From an uncultured Streptococcus sp. (GTDB taxonomy: Bacteria > Bacillota > Bacilli > Lactobacillales > Streptococcaceae), in assembly GCF_938036805.1 (NCBI RefSeq), contig NZ_CALHWC010000034.1:1-5433 (forward strand): 5,433 nt of DNA, given 5' to 3'. The notes beneath the pieces were generated by a model. That model did no database searches. It worked only from the letters and a program-made list of their open reading frames with translations, and was not told the origin of the DNA. Shown one piece after another: positions 1 through 5,433 of this stretch; position 1 is the first letter of the stretch, and every line of letters starts with the position of its first letter. The translations under genes were made by a program, and so were the position numbers.

Positions 1-356
1 AGATTTATAGCTCTATCTCTGACATTATCAGTCTGACGAATCCAGATGCTAGTACGATAACGACCCCTTTGTCAGAAGGTAAAAAGATCTTAACAGATAC
101 CAAGACGAATATGGCTAGCTTCAATGGTTGGAAGCGAGGAGATGAGTATAGCAAGGTACTGCAGTCGCAAACTCAAACTTTAGAAAGTCTTTCTACTATG
201 GCAGGTCTTTCATTTACTGATGCAGAAGCCAAGGCGTTCTACAATAGCCAAGATTACTTAAAGGCAGTTAAGAAAATCTCCTCCAAAGCAGATGGCACAA
301 CACCAGTAGAACTGTTAGGGTTAATTTCTAAGACTATTAATAAAGATTTAGGAAAG
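1..356 (+). repeat. Direct repeat copy A: constant part of LXG gene
   Basis: This block aligns without any gap to 4378-4733 (constant offset 4377). A hand count gives about 33 differences in 356 bases, roughly 91% identity; 10 of 118 residues differ. Homology stops sharply after the shared residues NKDLGK, where the two toxins' variable C-termini begin. The true left limit lies outside the window. Confidence 0.9.
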
Positions 357-1247
357 AGAAAAGGAAGTCAGGAGTCTGATGCAAAGAAGGCTGCAGAGTT
401 TTTAGGGATTTCTGTTGAAGAATGGAATAACTTAGTTAACAAGGTTAAAGATGGAAACGAAGGGGTTTCGACTTCAATTACTTTCTTAAAAGGGAAGATG
501 TACCTAAACGGCATGGAAATTGTGAAAGATGCCCAAGGTTTTGCGATTCCTATTAAGGATGGGGAAGTGATTCCTGAATTTATTAAAAATTTCAAAAAAT
601 ACTTTAATAAGAAAGGGACTCAGTTAGAGTTTGTAACAAGTACAGGCAATTATCGTGCTCTTGATAAGGTTGTATTTAATCAAGGAGGAGGTGGAAGACA
701 AGTCACAGCTCCAGGGAGAACCTTTGAGAAAGCGTTGGACATTGATTTGGCTGGTATAAATTATGCTTTTAAACCAGGTGGTGGTCTTAATTTTAAAGCA
801 ATAGGCAACGCAGCTAAGTCAGGATTTACAGAGTCTATTAAAAGTGTGGTAACAGATTTCAAACCAAGTACTTGGAAAAATGCTTCTACCTTTACCAAAA
901 CTGGTAAATTTCTTGGTGCTCTTGGAACTGCATTTACTGTGGTTGAAAGTGCTACAAATAATATTGATTTTAGTGATGGAATCCAAGGACGTGAACTAAG
1001 AAATGCAACAATTGATGCGACTATCTCAATCGGTGCAGGTGCAGGTGCAACTGCTGCAGGTGCAGCTATAGGCTCTTTCTTCTTACCTCCGTTAGGAACT
1101 GCTGTCGGTGCTTTGGCTGGTATAGGAATAAACACTCTAATTAATACGAATATTGGTAATACTGGTAAAAGTGCAGTTCAGCATGTACAATCATTTGCAA
1201 AAGGTATAGACGATTCTATTGCTAATTTCTTTGGAGGTGGGAAGTGA
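1..1247 (+). CDS. LXG-domain T7SS polymorphic toxin, 3' part (5' end outside window)
   Basis: The frame is open from the first complete codon at position 3 to TGA 1245-1247 (414 visible residues), so the gene begins upstream of the window; the TTG at 69 is an internal Leu codon, since the identical reading continues on both sides in the second copy downstream. Visible residues 1-118 are the C-terminal half of an LXG-type helical targeting domain, nearly identical to the second copy at 4378-4733. Residues 119-335 are a variable region with a glycine/charged centre. Residues ~338-385 are hydrophobic and Gly/Ala rich, with GAAIG (353-357) and a perfect GxxxGxxxG zipper, GTAVGALAG (365-373), then an amphipathic tail ending FFGGGK. 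LXG proteins are exported by T7SSb as antibacterial toxins; glycine zippers occur in membrane-depolarising members. I infer a membrane-acting toxin. No nuclease or NADase motif was seen. The stop overlaps the start of the next gene, which encodes a membrane protein. Confidence 0.88.
   Translation, partial: IYSSISDIISLTNPDASTITTPLSEGKKILTDTKTNMASFNGWKRGDEYSKVLQSQTQTLESLSTMAGLSFTDAEAKAFYNSQDYLKAVKKISSKADGTTPVELLGLISKTINKDLGKRKGSQESDAKKAAEFLGISVEEWNNLVNKVKDGNEGVSTSITFLKGKMYLNGMEIVKDAQGFAIPIKDGEVIPEFIKNFKKYFNKKGTQLEFVTSTGNYRALDKVVFNQGGGGRQVTAPGRTFEKALDIDLAGINYAFKPGGGLNFKAIGNAAKSGFTESIKSVVTDFKPSTWKNASTFTKTGKFLGALGTAFTVVESATNNIDFSDGIQGRELRNATIDATISIGAGAGATAAGAAIGSFFLPPLGTAVGALAGIGINTLINTNIGNTGKSAVQHVQSFAKGIDDSIANFFGGGK
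1233..1246 (+). promoter_or_regulatory. Shine-Dalgarno and GTG start embedded in toxin 3' end
   Basis: GGAGG at 1233-1237 sits six bases before GTG 1244-1246, inside the toxin's last codons (Gly-Gly-Gly-Lys). The GTG overlaps the toxin stop as GTGA. No in-frame ATG is nearby (the ATG at 1254 is in another frame), so this site fixes the start of the downstream membrane protein. The arrangement implies translational coupling of toxin and immunity. Confidence 0.8.
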
Positions 1248-2221
1248 TTAAATATGGAGAAGACTTTCGGTCAGAAGCATTAAATAAGGAATATTTTCAA
1301 GCGCTGGGTTCCACGCGAGCTTCTGTTAGAATGTTGAGTTTGGCCTGGGCTGGTTTGTTTGTATTGAGCATCGACCTGACTCACATATATTTTTTTATCA
1401 AGGAGCAATTCACAGTAGATCCCTTTTCTAATGTCCCTTTTCTTTTTCTATGTCTCCTTCTATTGCTCATGCTGGGCTGTCAGATTATGTCATTCAGCAA
1501 GACGTTCATCTATAAACATCAACTCTTTAGTACTGCGATGCTCTTTGTACTAATCAATGGGATCCATCTTTCATTGGTTTTAATGAATTATATTCTCACT
1601 ATTTTAACGAATGAGGTTCTAAAAAATTCGCTGATCTACTCGCTGATTTATTGGTTAAGTTCCATTGGTTTATTCATGGGGTTAATTGTTTATAATGCCA
1701 GTTGGTTAAAAAAGCAACTAAGAAAAGGATTTTCAGAAAAACGAACAACTGCTAACTATATAGCCTTTTCAAGTGTTTACAGTAAACCATCCCTTTGGAT
1801 TATTCTAGGAGTTACTTTGTTAGGCGGAGGGTTGGCTAGTTTATCCGGTTATTATGTGCAAACATTTGGGATTGTGAGCAATATAGTGTTTATTTCAGCT
1901 TTTTCAAGATTAATCGTCGAAGTTGGTTATCTACTTTATCTAAGAAGTAAGGATAAGACCTATTGGGAAGAAGTACCTAAGGAAGCCAAGAGAGAGTCCT
2001 TTTTGAAAACCATAGACCTTAAAAAGGCCAAGTATCGCTTGGTAATAGAAATTGTCTTATTTTTGACTCTTGCAGTGTGTTTGAAGATACTTAAGATAAA
2101 TGCTGAAAATAGCCCGATTTGGCTTATATGGACAATAAGAATTTTTGGTTATTCAATTCTTTTGGATACCGCTATTAGTTTTATTTATTATCAGGTCAAA
2201 AAGATGAAACGAGGAAAATAA
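1244..2221 (+). CDS. Eight-helix membrane protein, putative immunity to the upstream LXG toxin
   Basis: This 325-residue protein starts at GTG 1244, fixed by GGAGG six bases upstream. It has about eight hydrophobic segments, near residues 30-52, 64-84, 97-122, 129-152, 184-204, 207-233, 265-284 and 292-316. The soluble parts are a short N-terminal stretch, a basic loop around 155-170 (KKQLRKGFSEKR), a charged loop around 235-262 and a basic C-terminus (KKMKRGK); by the positive-inside rule these are probably cytoplasmic. I do not recognise a named family or any transporter motif. It overlaps the toxin gene by four bases, the usual place for a cognate immunity gene, and a polytopic protein fits a toxin whose tip looks membrane-active. 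The immunity role is inferred from position and topology, not from homology. The next gene begins directly after its stop. Confidence 0.72.
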   Translation: MIKYGEDFRSEALNKEYFQALGSTRASVRMLSLAWAGLFVLSIDLTHIYFFIKEQFTVDPFSNVPFLFLCLLLLLMLGCQIMSFSKTFIYKHQLFSTAMLFVLINGIHLSLVLMNYILTILTNEVLKNSLIYSLIYWLSSIGLFMGLIVYNASWLKKQLRKGFSEKRTTANYIAFSSVYSKPSLWIILGVTLLGGGLASLSGYYVQTFGIVSNIVFISAFSRLIVEVGYLLYLRSKDKTYWEEVPKEAKRESFLKTIDLKKAKYRLVIEIVLFLTLAVCLKILKINAENSPIWLIWTIRIFGYSILLDTAISFIYYQVKKMKRGK

Positions 2222-2671
2222 ATGAAATTTAAAAGAAGGCAATTAAGCTTAAAAAATGCGATTGGATTTGAACTTACCATTGAGTCGGAGTCCTCTTTCT
2301 ACAGTCAGTTAAAGGAAGCTTCAGAGGGATTTAAGCGTTTAATGATGGGAGATGACCTATATTTTGATGGTCCTACCTACTTTACATATTTACCATCAGA
2401 CGACATTCAAGATATTTTGGTTTTTACAACATTAGGTAATAAACTTGAGCAAGTGAAAGAAAATACCTCGGGTATTTTCTTTCAGAAATCTTTAAATTTA
2501 ATAACCGACTTTTATTATCGTCATTATGATCAAGAAGAAGCTATTCCTTACGAGGAGATTGAAAGAGAAATTTCGAAAGAAGGATATAGATTGGTAAATA
2601 TTTTTCATGTTGTTTTGGACCTTTATGGTGACTATGTTGTAGACTTGTATTGTGAGGTTGAGAAAGTGTAA
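2222..2671 (+). CDS. DUF5085-like protein, divergent member of a tandem pair
   Basis: This 149-residue acidic, soluble protein has no signal peptide or membrane segment. ATG 2222 directly follows the previous stop (TAA 2219-2221), with GAGG at 2211-2214 as ribosome binding site. It resembles the next gene product in layout: a central GPTYFTYLPSDDIQDILVF block (residues ~50-68) corresponds to GPFFYSLNNVPLNEIVDLELF in the neighbour, and an end segment NIFHVVLDLYGDYVVDLYCEV corresponds to PFYHIISQGELQYIELFV. From memory, the second protein matches DUF5085, a family of unknown function found beside LXG toxins in Bacillus, Listeria and Streptococcus; this one looks like a diverged relative. A GP..Y......D.E....P block recalls GyrI-like ligand-binding folds, but that is only an impression. 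A toxin-chaperone or accessory role, or a second immunity factor, is possible. Confidence 0.62.
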   Translation: MKFKRRQLSLKNAIGFELTIESESSFYSQLKEASEGFKRLMMGDDLYFDGPTYFTYLPSDDIQDILVFTTLGNKLEQVKENTSGIFFQKSLNLITDFYYRHYDQEEAIPYEEIEREISKEGYRLVNIFHVVLDLYGDYVVDLYCEVEKV

Positions 2672-3132
2672 TGAGATTGCCCATAGATGTTGTAAAAGTT
2701 GAAAAAATAGCTTTCCAAAACGTAGTTAGAAAAAAAGTATCTTTTCACTACAATGAAATGGATAAAAATTTAGAAAATTTTATTTCAGGCATTATAGAGT
2801 CAGGCTATCAAGTGAAAGGTCCATTTTTTTATAGTTTAAACAATGTTCCACTCAATGAAATAGTTGATCTTGAATTATTCGTACCTATCTGGAATGATTA
2901 TTTCCAATTAGAAGGATATGAATTTTCAACATATTTTGAGGTTGACAACTTATTGAAAACTGTTATTCAAGGAAATTTTGCTGAATTGACAGAGATAGGA
3001 TTTGCTAAGTTAATCCTGACGTTGGAAGAAAATAATTTAGACATAGCAACGCCTTTCTACCATATTATTTCACAAGGTGAATTGCAATATATAGAATTAT
3101 TTGTTGGCTATTTTAAAAAAGAAGACTCATAG
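2671..3132 (+). CDS. DUF5085 family protein
   Basis: This 153-residue soluble protein starts at ATG 2671, overlapping the previous stop by one base (TAATG), so the two genes are translationally coupled; GAGG at 2654-2657 and GAGAAAG at 2660-2666 lie upstream. Residues ~15-40 contain FQNVVRKKVSFHYNEMDKNL and residues ~48-72 contain GYQVKGPFFYSLNNVP followed by a D-E-F-VP pattern, which I recognise as the DUF5085 signature known from T7SS/LXG operons (function not established). The C-terminus (PFYHIIS, then QYIELFVGYF) matches the family's closing strand. It is the last gene of the compact toxin operon; the coding density collapses after its TAG at 3130-3132. The family call is from recall of related sequences and was not checked by search. 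Confidence 0.72.
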   Translation: MRLPIDVVKVEKIAFQNVVRKKVSFHYNEMDKNLENFISGIIESGYQVKGPFFYSLNNVPLNEIVDLELFVPIWNDYFQLEGYEFSTYFEVDNLLKTVIQGNFAELTEIGFAKLILTLEENNLDIATPFYHIISQGELQYIELFVGYFKKEDS

Positions 3133-3580
3133 AACAACTGGCCGGTGTTGAATTGCTTATTATGAAAGACTTTATTTCATAATTAATTTTTAATAGTTCG
3201 GAGTATTTATAGAAAGTATCTATGGAAGAGTTTTTATCTTGTAACTAACTTGGTATTTATTTTTTCTGATTTCATATATCCGTATCTTATAGAATTATTG
3301 GGCTCTAGAAAATATAAGCCTTTCTTTTGTTTAAAGTACTAGGTAGACATCTTGATTTTCAAGCAAGTTTTGCCTATTCATCTGTAAACATACTTTTTGC
3401 TATACTTATAAAAAGAAATCTTTGTAATGAGAGTGAGTAAACCTTGCCAACTGTATGGACGATTCTCTGTGCATTTAATCATTAGGACAGTAATCCTATT
3501 TTGATATTTGACTAAAATAGTTAAAATTATTTTCTATTGGAAGTAACTATATTAAATTGATGAAAATTAGAGAGAGTGAT
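3133..3580. other. AT-rich gap without an intact gene
   Basis: I find no intact gene or RNA gene in these 450 bp. Two things stand out. A weak hairpin lies just after the operon (listed separately). A 40-codon open stretch at 3318-3437 (ending TAA 3438-3440) reads as AFLLFKVLGRHLDFQASFAY and then a hydrophobic segment SSVNILFAILI followed by a basic KR, with stops in the same frame just upstream; it has no start codon and could be a relic of a multi-pass membrane protein, for example an old immunity gene. A promoter-like TGCTATACT is present at 3399-3406 without a convincing -35 box. Confidence 0.5.
3159..3191 (+). terminator. Weak hairpin after the toxin operon
   Basis: ATTATGAAA (3159-3167) pairs with TTTCATAAT (3175-3183) around a seven-base loop, and is followed by TAATTTTTA. 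The nine-pair stem has only one G-C pair, so it would be a poor terminator, but it lies 26 bases after the last stop of the four-gene operon. It may end that transcript in part. Confidence 0.35.
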
Positions 3581-3590
3581 TGAGCTACTC

Positions 3591-3630
3591 CCGAAAGTTA
3601 GATACTAAAAATCTAACTTTTGGTTTTTTT
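3591..3630 (+). terminator. Strong rho-independent terminator inside the IS left end
   Basis: CCGAAAGTTAGAT (3591-3603) pairs over all 13 positions, with one G-T pair, with ATCTAACTTTTGG (3611-3623). The loop is the seven bases ACTAAAA, and seven T residues follow (3624-3630). It lies between the IS terminal repeat and orfA. It should stop any transcript entering from the toxin operon and so cut off the truncated LXG copy from upstream promoters. In an intact element such a hairpin would limit read-through into the transposase (inference). Confidence 0.88.
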
Positions 3631-3633
3631 ATT

Positions 3634-3741
3634 ATGAAATTTACTAACAAGCACAAAGTCCAAAATTATCCGTATAATAAGTGAAGTATTATGTATAAGT
3701 GACTGATAGAAAAACATGAGTTAAACCCTTAAATCGTTCAT
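3634..3741 (+). pseudogene. IS3-family orfA remnant (HTH protein of the transposase)
   Basis: ATG 3634 begins MKFTNKHKVQNY, close to the MKxxxxxKVQIY start typical of IS861/IS150-type orfA, and reaches a stop at 3682-3684. In the same frame, 3691-3723 reads MYK, stop, LIEKHEL, matching the family's YMVKLIDKHG segment. The two pieces are much closer together than in an intact protein, so an internal deletion of roughly 15 codons is likely. Further stops follow at 3730 and beyond, and similarity fades after about 3741. It cannot be functional. Confidence 0.72.
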
Positions 3742-3912
3742 ATCAAATCTGATTCATTGGTAGTTTCGGAATAGATGTTATCCCAAAATAGAAATATCGT
3801 TAATACCCCCTTGTATTAAAATCAAAAATGATTAGTTAAGTTTTACTCTAAGGTTGTTTGTAACGAAGTGTAGTCCTGGATTATGTGTTATTGAATAGTT
3901 GATTGTTTCCAA

Positions 3913-4181
3913 ATTGACTCGAACAATCTAACAAATACAGGTATACAATTACTAAAAAAATAAGAAGTAGAACATTAAAAATACTACGTGAACGTATTTA
4001 TTCCTTTTATTAAGGAGAGTTTGGCAAGAAGACTAATAAACTCATCTGACATTAATTTGAGGTTCTAATCCAATTGAAAAGTGCTATACAGATGTTACAG
4101 TATTTTTTATTCTATGTAGCCAAAGAGATTACATTTTCGCTAGTTTTAAATAGCTTTTGCAACGAAATTATCAATCATCAG
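3913..4181 (+). pseudogene. IS3-family orfB (DDE transposase) remnant, truncated in its core
   Basis: Read in pieces, this stretch follows an IS861-like orfB. 3925-3939 gives NLTNT and continues GIQ, like the ELRNxGIQVNHK segment. 3990-4046 gives ERIYSFY, stop, GEFGKKTNKLI, like the family's RKYSSYKGEVGKxxxNLI. The frame then changes and 4076-4099 gives EKCYTDVT, containing the first catalytic Asp (codon 4091-4093), followed by SQRDYIF. The frame changes back and 4143-4178 gives LVLNSFCNEIINH, like SPVLDxFNxEIIAY. Stops lie at 4011, 4047 and 4053. The reading ends at about 4181, before the second Asp and the Glu of the DDE triad. The matches rest on recalled family sequence. Confidence 0.75.
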
Positions 4182-5327
4182 GTTCCCTTATTGATGAATT
4201 TTTCTAATGCTTTAGCCGTTCTTTCTGCTCAGTATGATAAGACTATCGAACAGTTTAAATCAACAGTCTCAGAGACAGCGGCGGATGCGATTATTGATAC
4301 AGAATATTTGCAGGGGCTTTTGGATGGTTTTTCAGATTTGGAGACCAATATTAGTACGGTGGATAAAGCAACTGCAACTATTTATAGCTCTATCTCTGAT
4401 ATTCTCAGTCTGACGAATCCAGACGCTAGTACAATTACGACCCCTTTGTCAGAAGGTAAGAAGATCTTAACAGATACCAAGACGAATATGGCGAGCTTCA
4501 ATGGTTGGAAGCGAGGAGATGAGTATAGTAAGGTATTGCAGTCGCAAACCCAAACTTTAGAAAGTCTTTCTACTATGGCGGGTCTTTCATTTACTGATGC
4601 GGAAGCCAAGGCATTCTATAGTAGCCAAGATTTCTTAAAGGCAGTTGAGAAAATTTCCACTAAAGCAAACGACTCGACACCAGTGGAACTGTTAGGGTTA
4701 GTTTCTAAGACTGTTAATAAAGATTTGGGTAAAATTAAAAAAGATGAGACGCTTCTTAATGCATTAAACTTGATGAAGAAAATAGGGACTGCTATAAGCT
4801 ATTCTTCAACTGTTAATTTGGCTATAGCAGAGGGGATAGCAAGCTATCGAAAAATTAAGAATGGAACATGGTATGGAAAGCCTGTAGCGAGCACTAGAAC
4901 AGGGTATAAGACTTGGAGACAGGTTAGTGGTGATGTCAGCAGGTTTAATATTGTAAAAAGTGCTAAGCATACGGATGAAATTATTAATGGTACTGGGAAG
5001 TTGGTGCGAGGAACAGGCTTCAAAGGCTTTTTAAAGAGTGTTGGTGCTGTTGGAGGTGCCCTTGCAGTGCTTGATGGAGGTATTACCTATTTAGAACGAA
5101 AAGAGCAATATGGAGAAACTAGTGCTGTTATTGATGGTGTTGCACACACTTCAACAGCTGTAGGTGCGATTTATGCTGGAGCTGCTATTGGTAGCATGAT
5201 TCCTCTTCCTGTCGTCGGTACTCTTGCAGGAGCATTTGCTGGGTATGTCGTCAATGCTGCTGCTAATACCGTTTATGATGGATTGGCACACGGAAAATGG
5301 GATTGGAGTAACTTTGCTCTATTTTAA
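4182..5327 (+). pseudogene. Orphan LXG toxin lacking its N-terminus (possible silent toxin cassette)
   Basis: The frame is open to TAA 5325-5327. It can be read from TTG 4074 (417 aa), but codons 1-36 of that reading are IS orfB debris; LXG-like sequence begins near VPLLMNFSNALAV (4182 on). The first plausible internal start is ATG 4194 (377 aa), which lacks a convincing ribosome binding site. The N-terminal LXG portion needed for partner binding and export is missing, so secretion is unlikely. Codons 4380-4733 match the first toxin at about 91% DNA identity. From 4734 the sequence is unrelated until a similar glycine-rich hydrophobic tip: GAAIG, then SMIPLPVVGTLAGAFAG with a GxxxGxxxG zipper at 5217-5243, ending KWDWSNFALF. 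This suggests another membrane-acting toxin tip. No stop or frameshift is present over ~380 codons, in contrast to the wrecked IS beside it. A gene follows 21 bp later. Confidence 0.75.
4378..4733 (+). repeat. Direct repeat copy B: constant part of LXG gene
   Basis: This is the ungapped partner of 1-356 (offset 4377, about 33 mismatches by hand count). It encodes the end of the LXG targeting region. The two copies flank the variable tip, immunity and DUF5085 genes of the first locus, so recombination between them would delete about 4.4 kb and put the second tip behind the complete N-terminus. Confidence 0.9.
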
Positions 5328-5348
5328 TATTGCTAGAAAGGATGAAGG

Positions 5349-5433
5349 ATGTTTTTTAGGAAAGTTATTTATATAGGTGAAAGTGATGGTCAGGCTATTT
5401 ATGTAAATGTAGAAAAGCCAAGAGACCCCTTAG
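5349..5433 (+). CDS. Start of a gene after the second toxin, putative immunity protein (3' end outside window)
   Basis: ATG 5349 is preceded by AGAAAGGA (5335-5342) at six bases' spacing and lies 21 bp after the toxin-tip stop. The 28 visible codons read MFFRKVIYIGESDGQAIYVN, continuing VEKPRDPL, with no stop before the window edge. The visible part is soluble-looking, with alternating hydrophobic residues as in a beta-strand start, and no signal peptide. I do not recognise the family. Its place directly after a toxin tip is where cognate immunity genes sit. An upstream in-frame-independent ATG at 5342 reads only five codons and was discarded. Confidence 0.55.
   Translation, partial: MFFRKVIYIGESDGQAIYVNVEKPRDPL

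Larger units (their letters stand above)
3581..4181 (+). mobile_element. Decayed IS3-family element (IS150/IS861-type), right end missing
   Basis: The left end at 3581-3603 starts TGAGCTACTCCC and continues with GAAAGTTAGAT, like the TG-initiated CCCAAAAGTTAGA-type ends of IS3-family elements in streptococci. It is followed in order by a broken orfA (from 3634) and a broken orfB with the first DDE-aspartate motif (YTDVT, 4085-4099), in the order and orientation of a complete element. About 600 bp remain, against about 1.3-1.4 kb for a full copy, with internal deletions, in-frame stops and at least two frame changes. No right inverted repeat is found: the orfB remnant stops within its catalytic core at about 4181 and runs into LXG coding sequence. 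The element cannot move by itself. The exact subgroup name was not verified by search. Confidence 0.78.

Noticed and set aside
69..71. TTG as start of the first LXG gene
   Set aside because: The frame is open to the window edge and the upstream residues IYSSISDI match the second copy, so this is an internal Leu codon.
368..595. 75-codon reverse-strand ORF
   Set aside because: It is the antisense of the LXG coding region, without a ribosome binding site or family features.
761..1135. 124-codon reverse-strand ORF rich in Ala and Pro
   Set aside because: Its composition is the mirror of the Gly/Ala-rich toxin tip on the coding strand.
3399..3406. Extended -10 promoter motif TGCTATACT
   Set aside because: No -35 box lies at a usable distance and no gene follows before the strong terminator at 3591-3630; chance matches are common in AT-rich DNA.
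3501..3527. Promoter-like TTGATA and TAAAAT before the IS left end
   Set aside because: The spacing is 15 bases and transcription would run straight into the terminator at 3591-3630, so a functional promoter is not supported.
4074..4076. TTG as the true start of the second LXG gene, with GAGG at 4059-4062
   Set aside because: Codons after it read as IS3 orfB debris and the GAGG is 11 bases away; the spot lies inside the transposase remnant.
4382..4609. 75-codon reverse-strand ORF
   Set aside because: It is antisense to the conserved LXG block, whose silent-change pattern supports the + strand frame.
5342..5359. ATG 5342 as start of the last gene
   Set aside because: That frame stops after five codons; ATG 5349 has the better-spaced ribosome binding site and stays open.

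Overview
The window looks like part of a type VII secretion (T7SSb) LXG polymorphic-toxin locus from a low-GC Gram-positive, most likely a Streptococcus. The basis is the LXG-type effector sequence, the DUF5085-like partner genes, the AT-rich DNA and a decayed IS3-family element of the IS150/IS861 type common in streptococci. The species cannot be fixed from this sequence alone.

Layout, all on the + strand. Positions 1-1247 hold the 3' part of an LXG toxin gene whose start lies upstream of the window; its C-terminus is a glycine-zipper hydrophobic domain that suggests a membrane-acting toxin. It overlaps by four bases a gene for an eight-helix membrane protein (1244-2221), the best candidate for its immunity protein. 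Two tandem, divergent DUF5085-like genes follow (2222-2671 and 2671-3132). The four genes are packed with 0-4 bp overlaps and so form one translationally coupled operon.

From 3133 to about 4181 there is no intact gene. The first 450 bp hold only a weak hairpin and a possible membrane-protein relic. From 3581 the sequence is the wreck of an IS3-family element: a left terminal repeat with a very strong internal terminator (3591-3630), a broken orfA starting at 3634, and a broken, frameshifted orfB that keeps the first catalytic aspartate motif YTDVT (4085-4099). The element ends abruptly, without a right end, at about 4181.

At that point it joins directly to the interior of a second LXG gene (about 4182-5327). 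This copy lacks the N-terminal part of the LXG domain. It shares an ungapped, roughly 91% identical 356-bp block with the first toxin (1-356 against 4378-4733) and then diverges into a different C-terminal domain that also has a glycine zipper. The open frame that can be drawn from TTG 4074 is therefore a chimera: its first ~36 codons are transposase debris. A further gene starts at 5349 after a good ribosome binding site and runs off the window; by position it is probably the immunity gene of the second toxin.

Taken together, this is an intact toxin/immunity/accessory operon followed by an orphan toxin-tip plus immunity cassette. The shared block could let homologous recombination swap the toxin tip, as is known for Rhs and CDI systems. 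This is an inference from architecture; activity and switching are not shown by the sequence.
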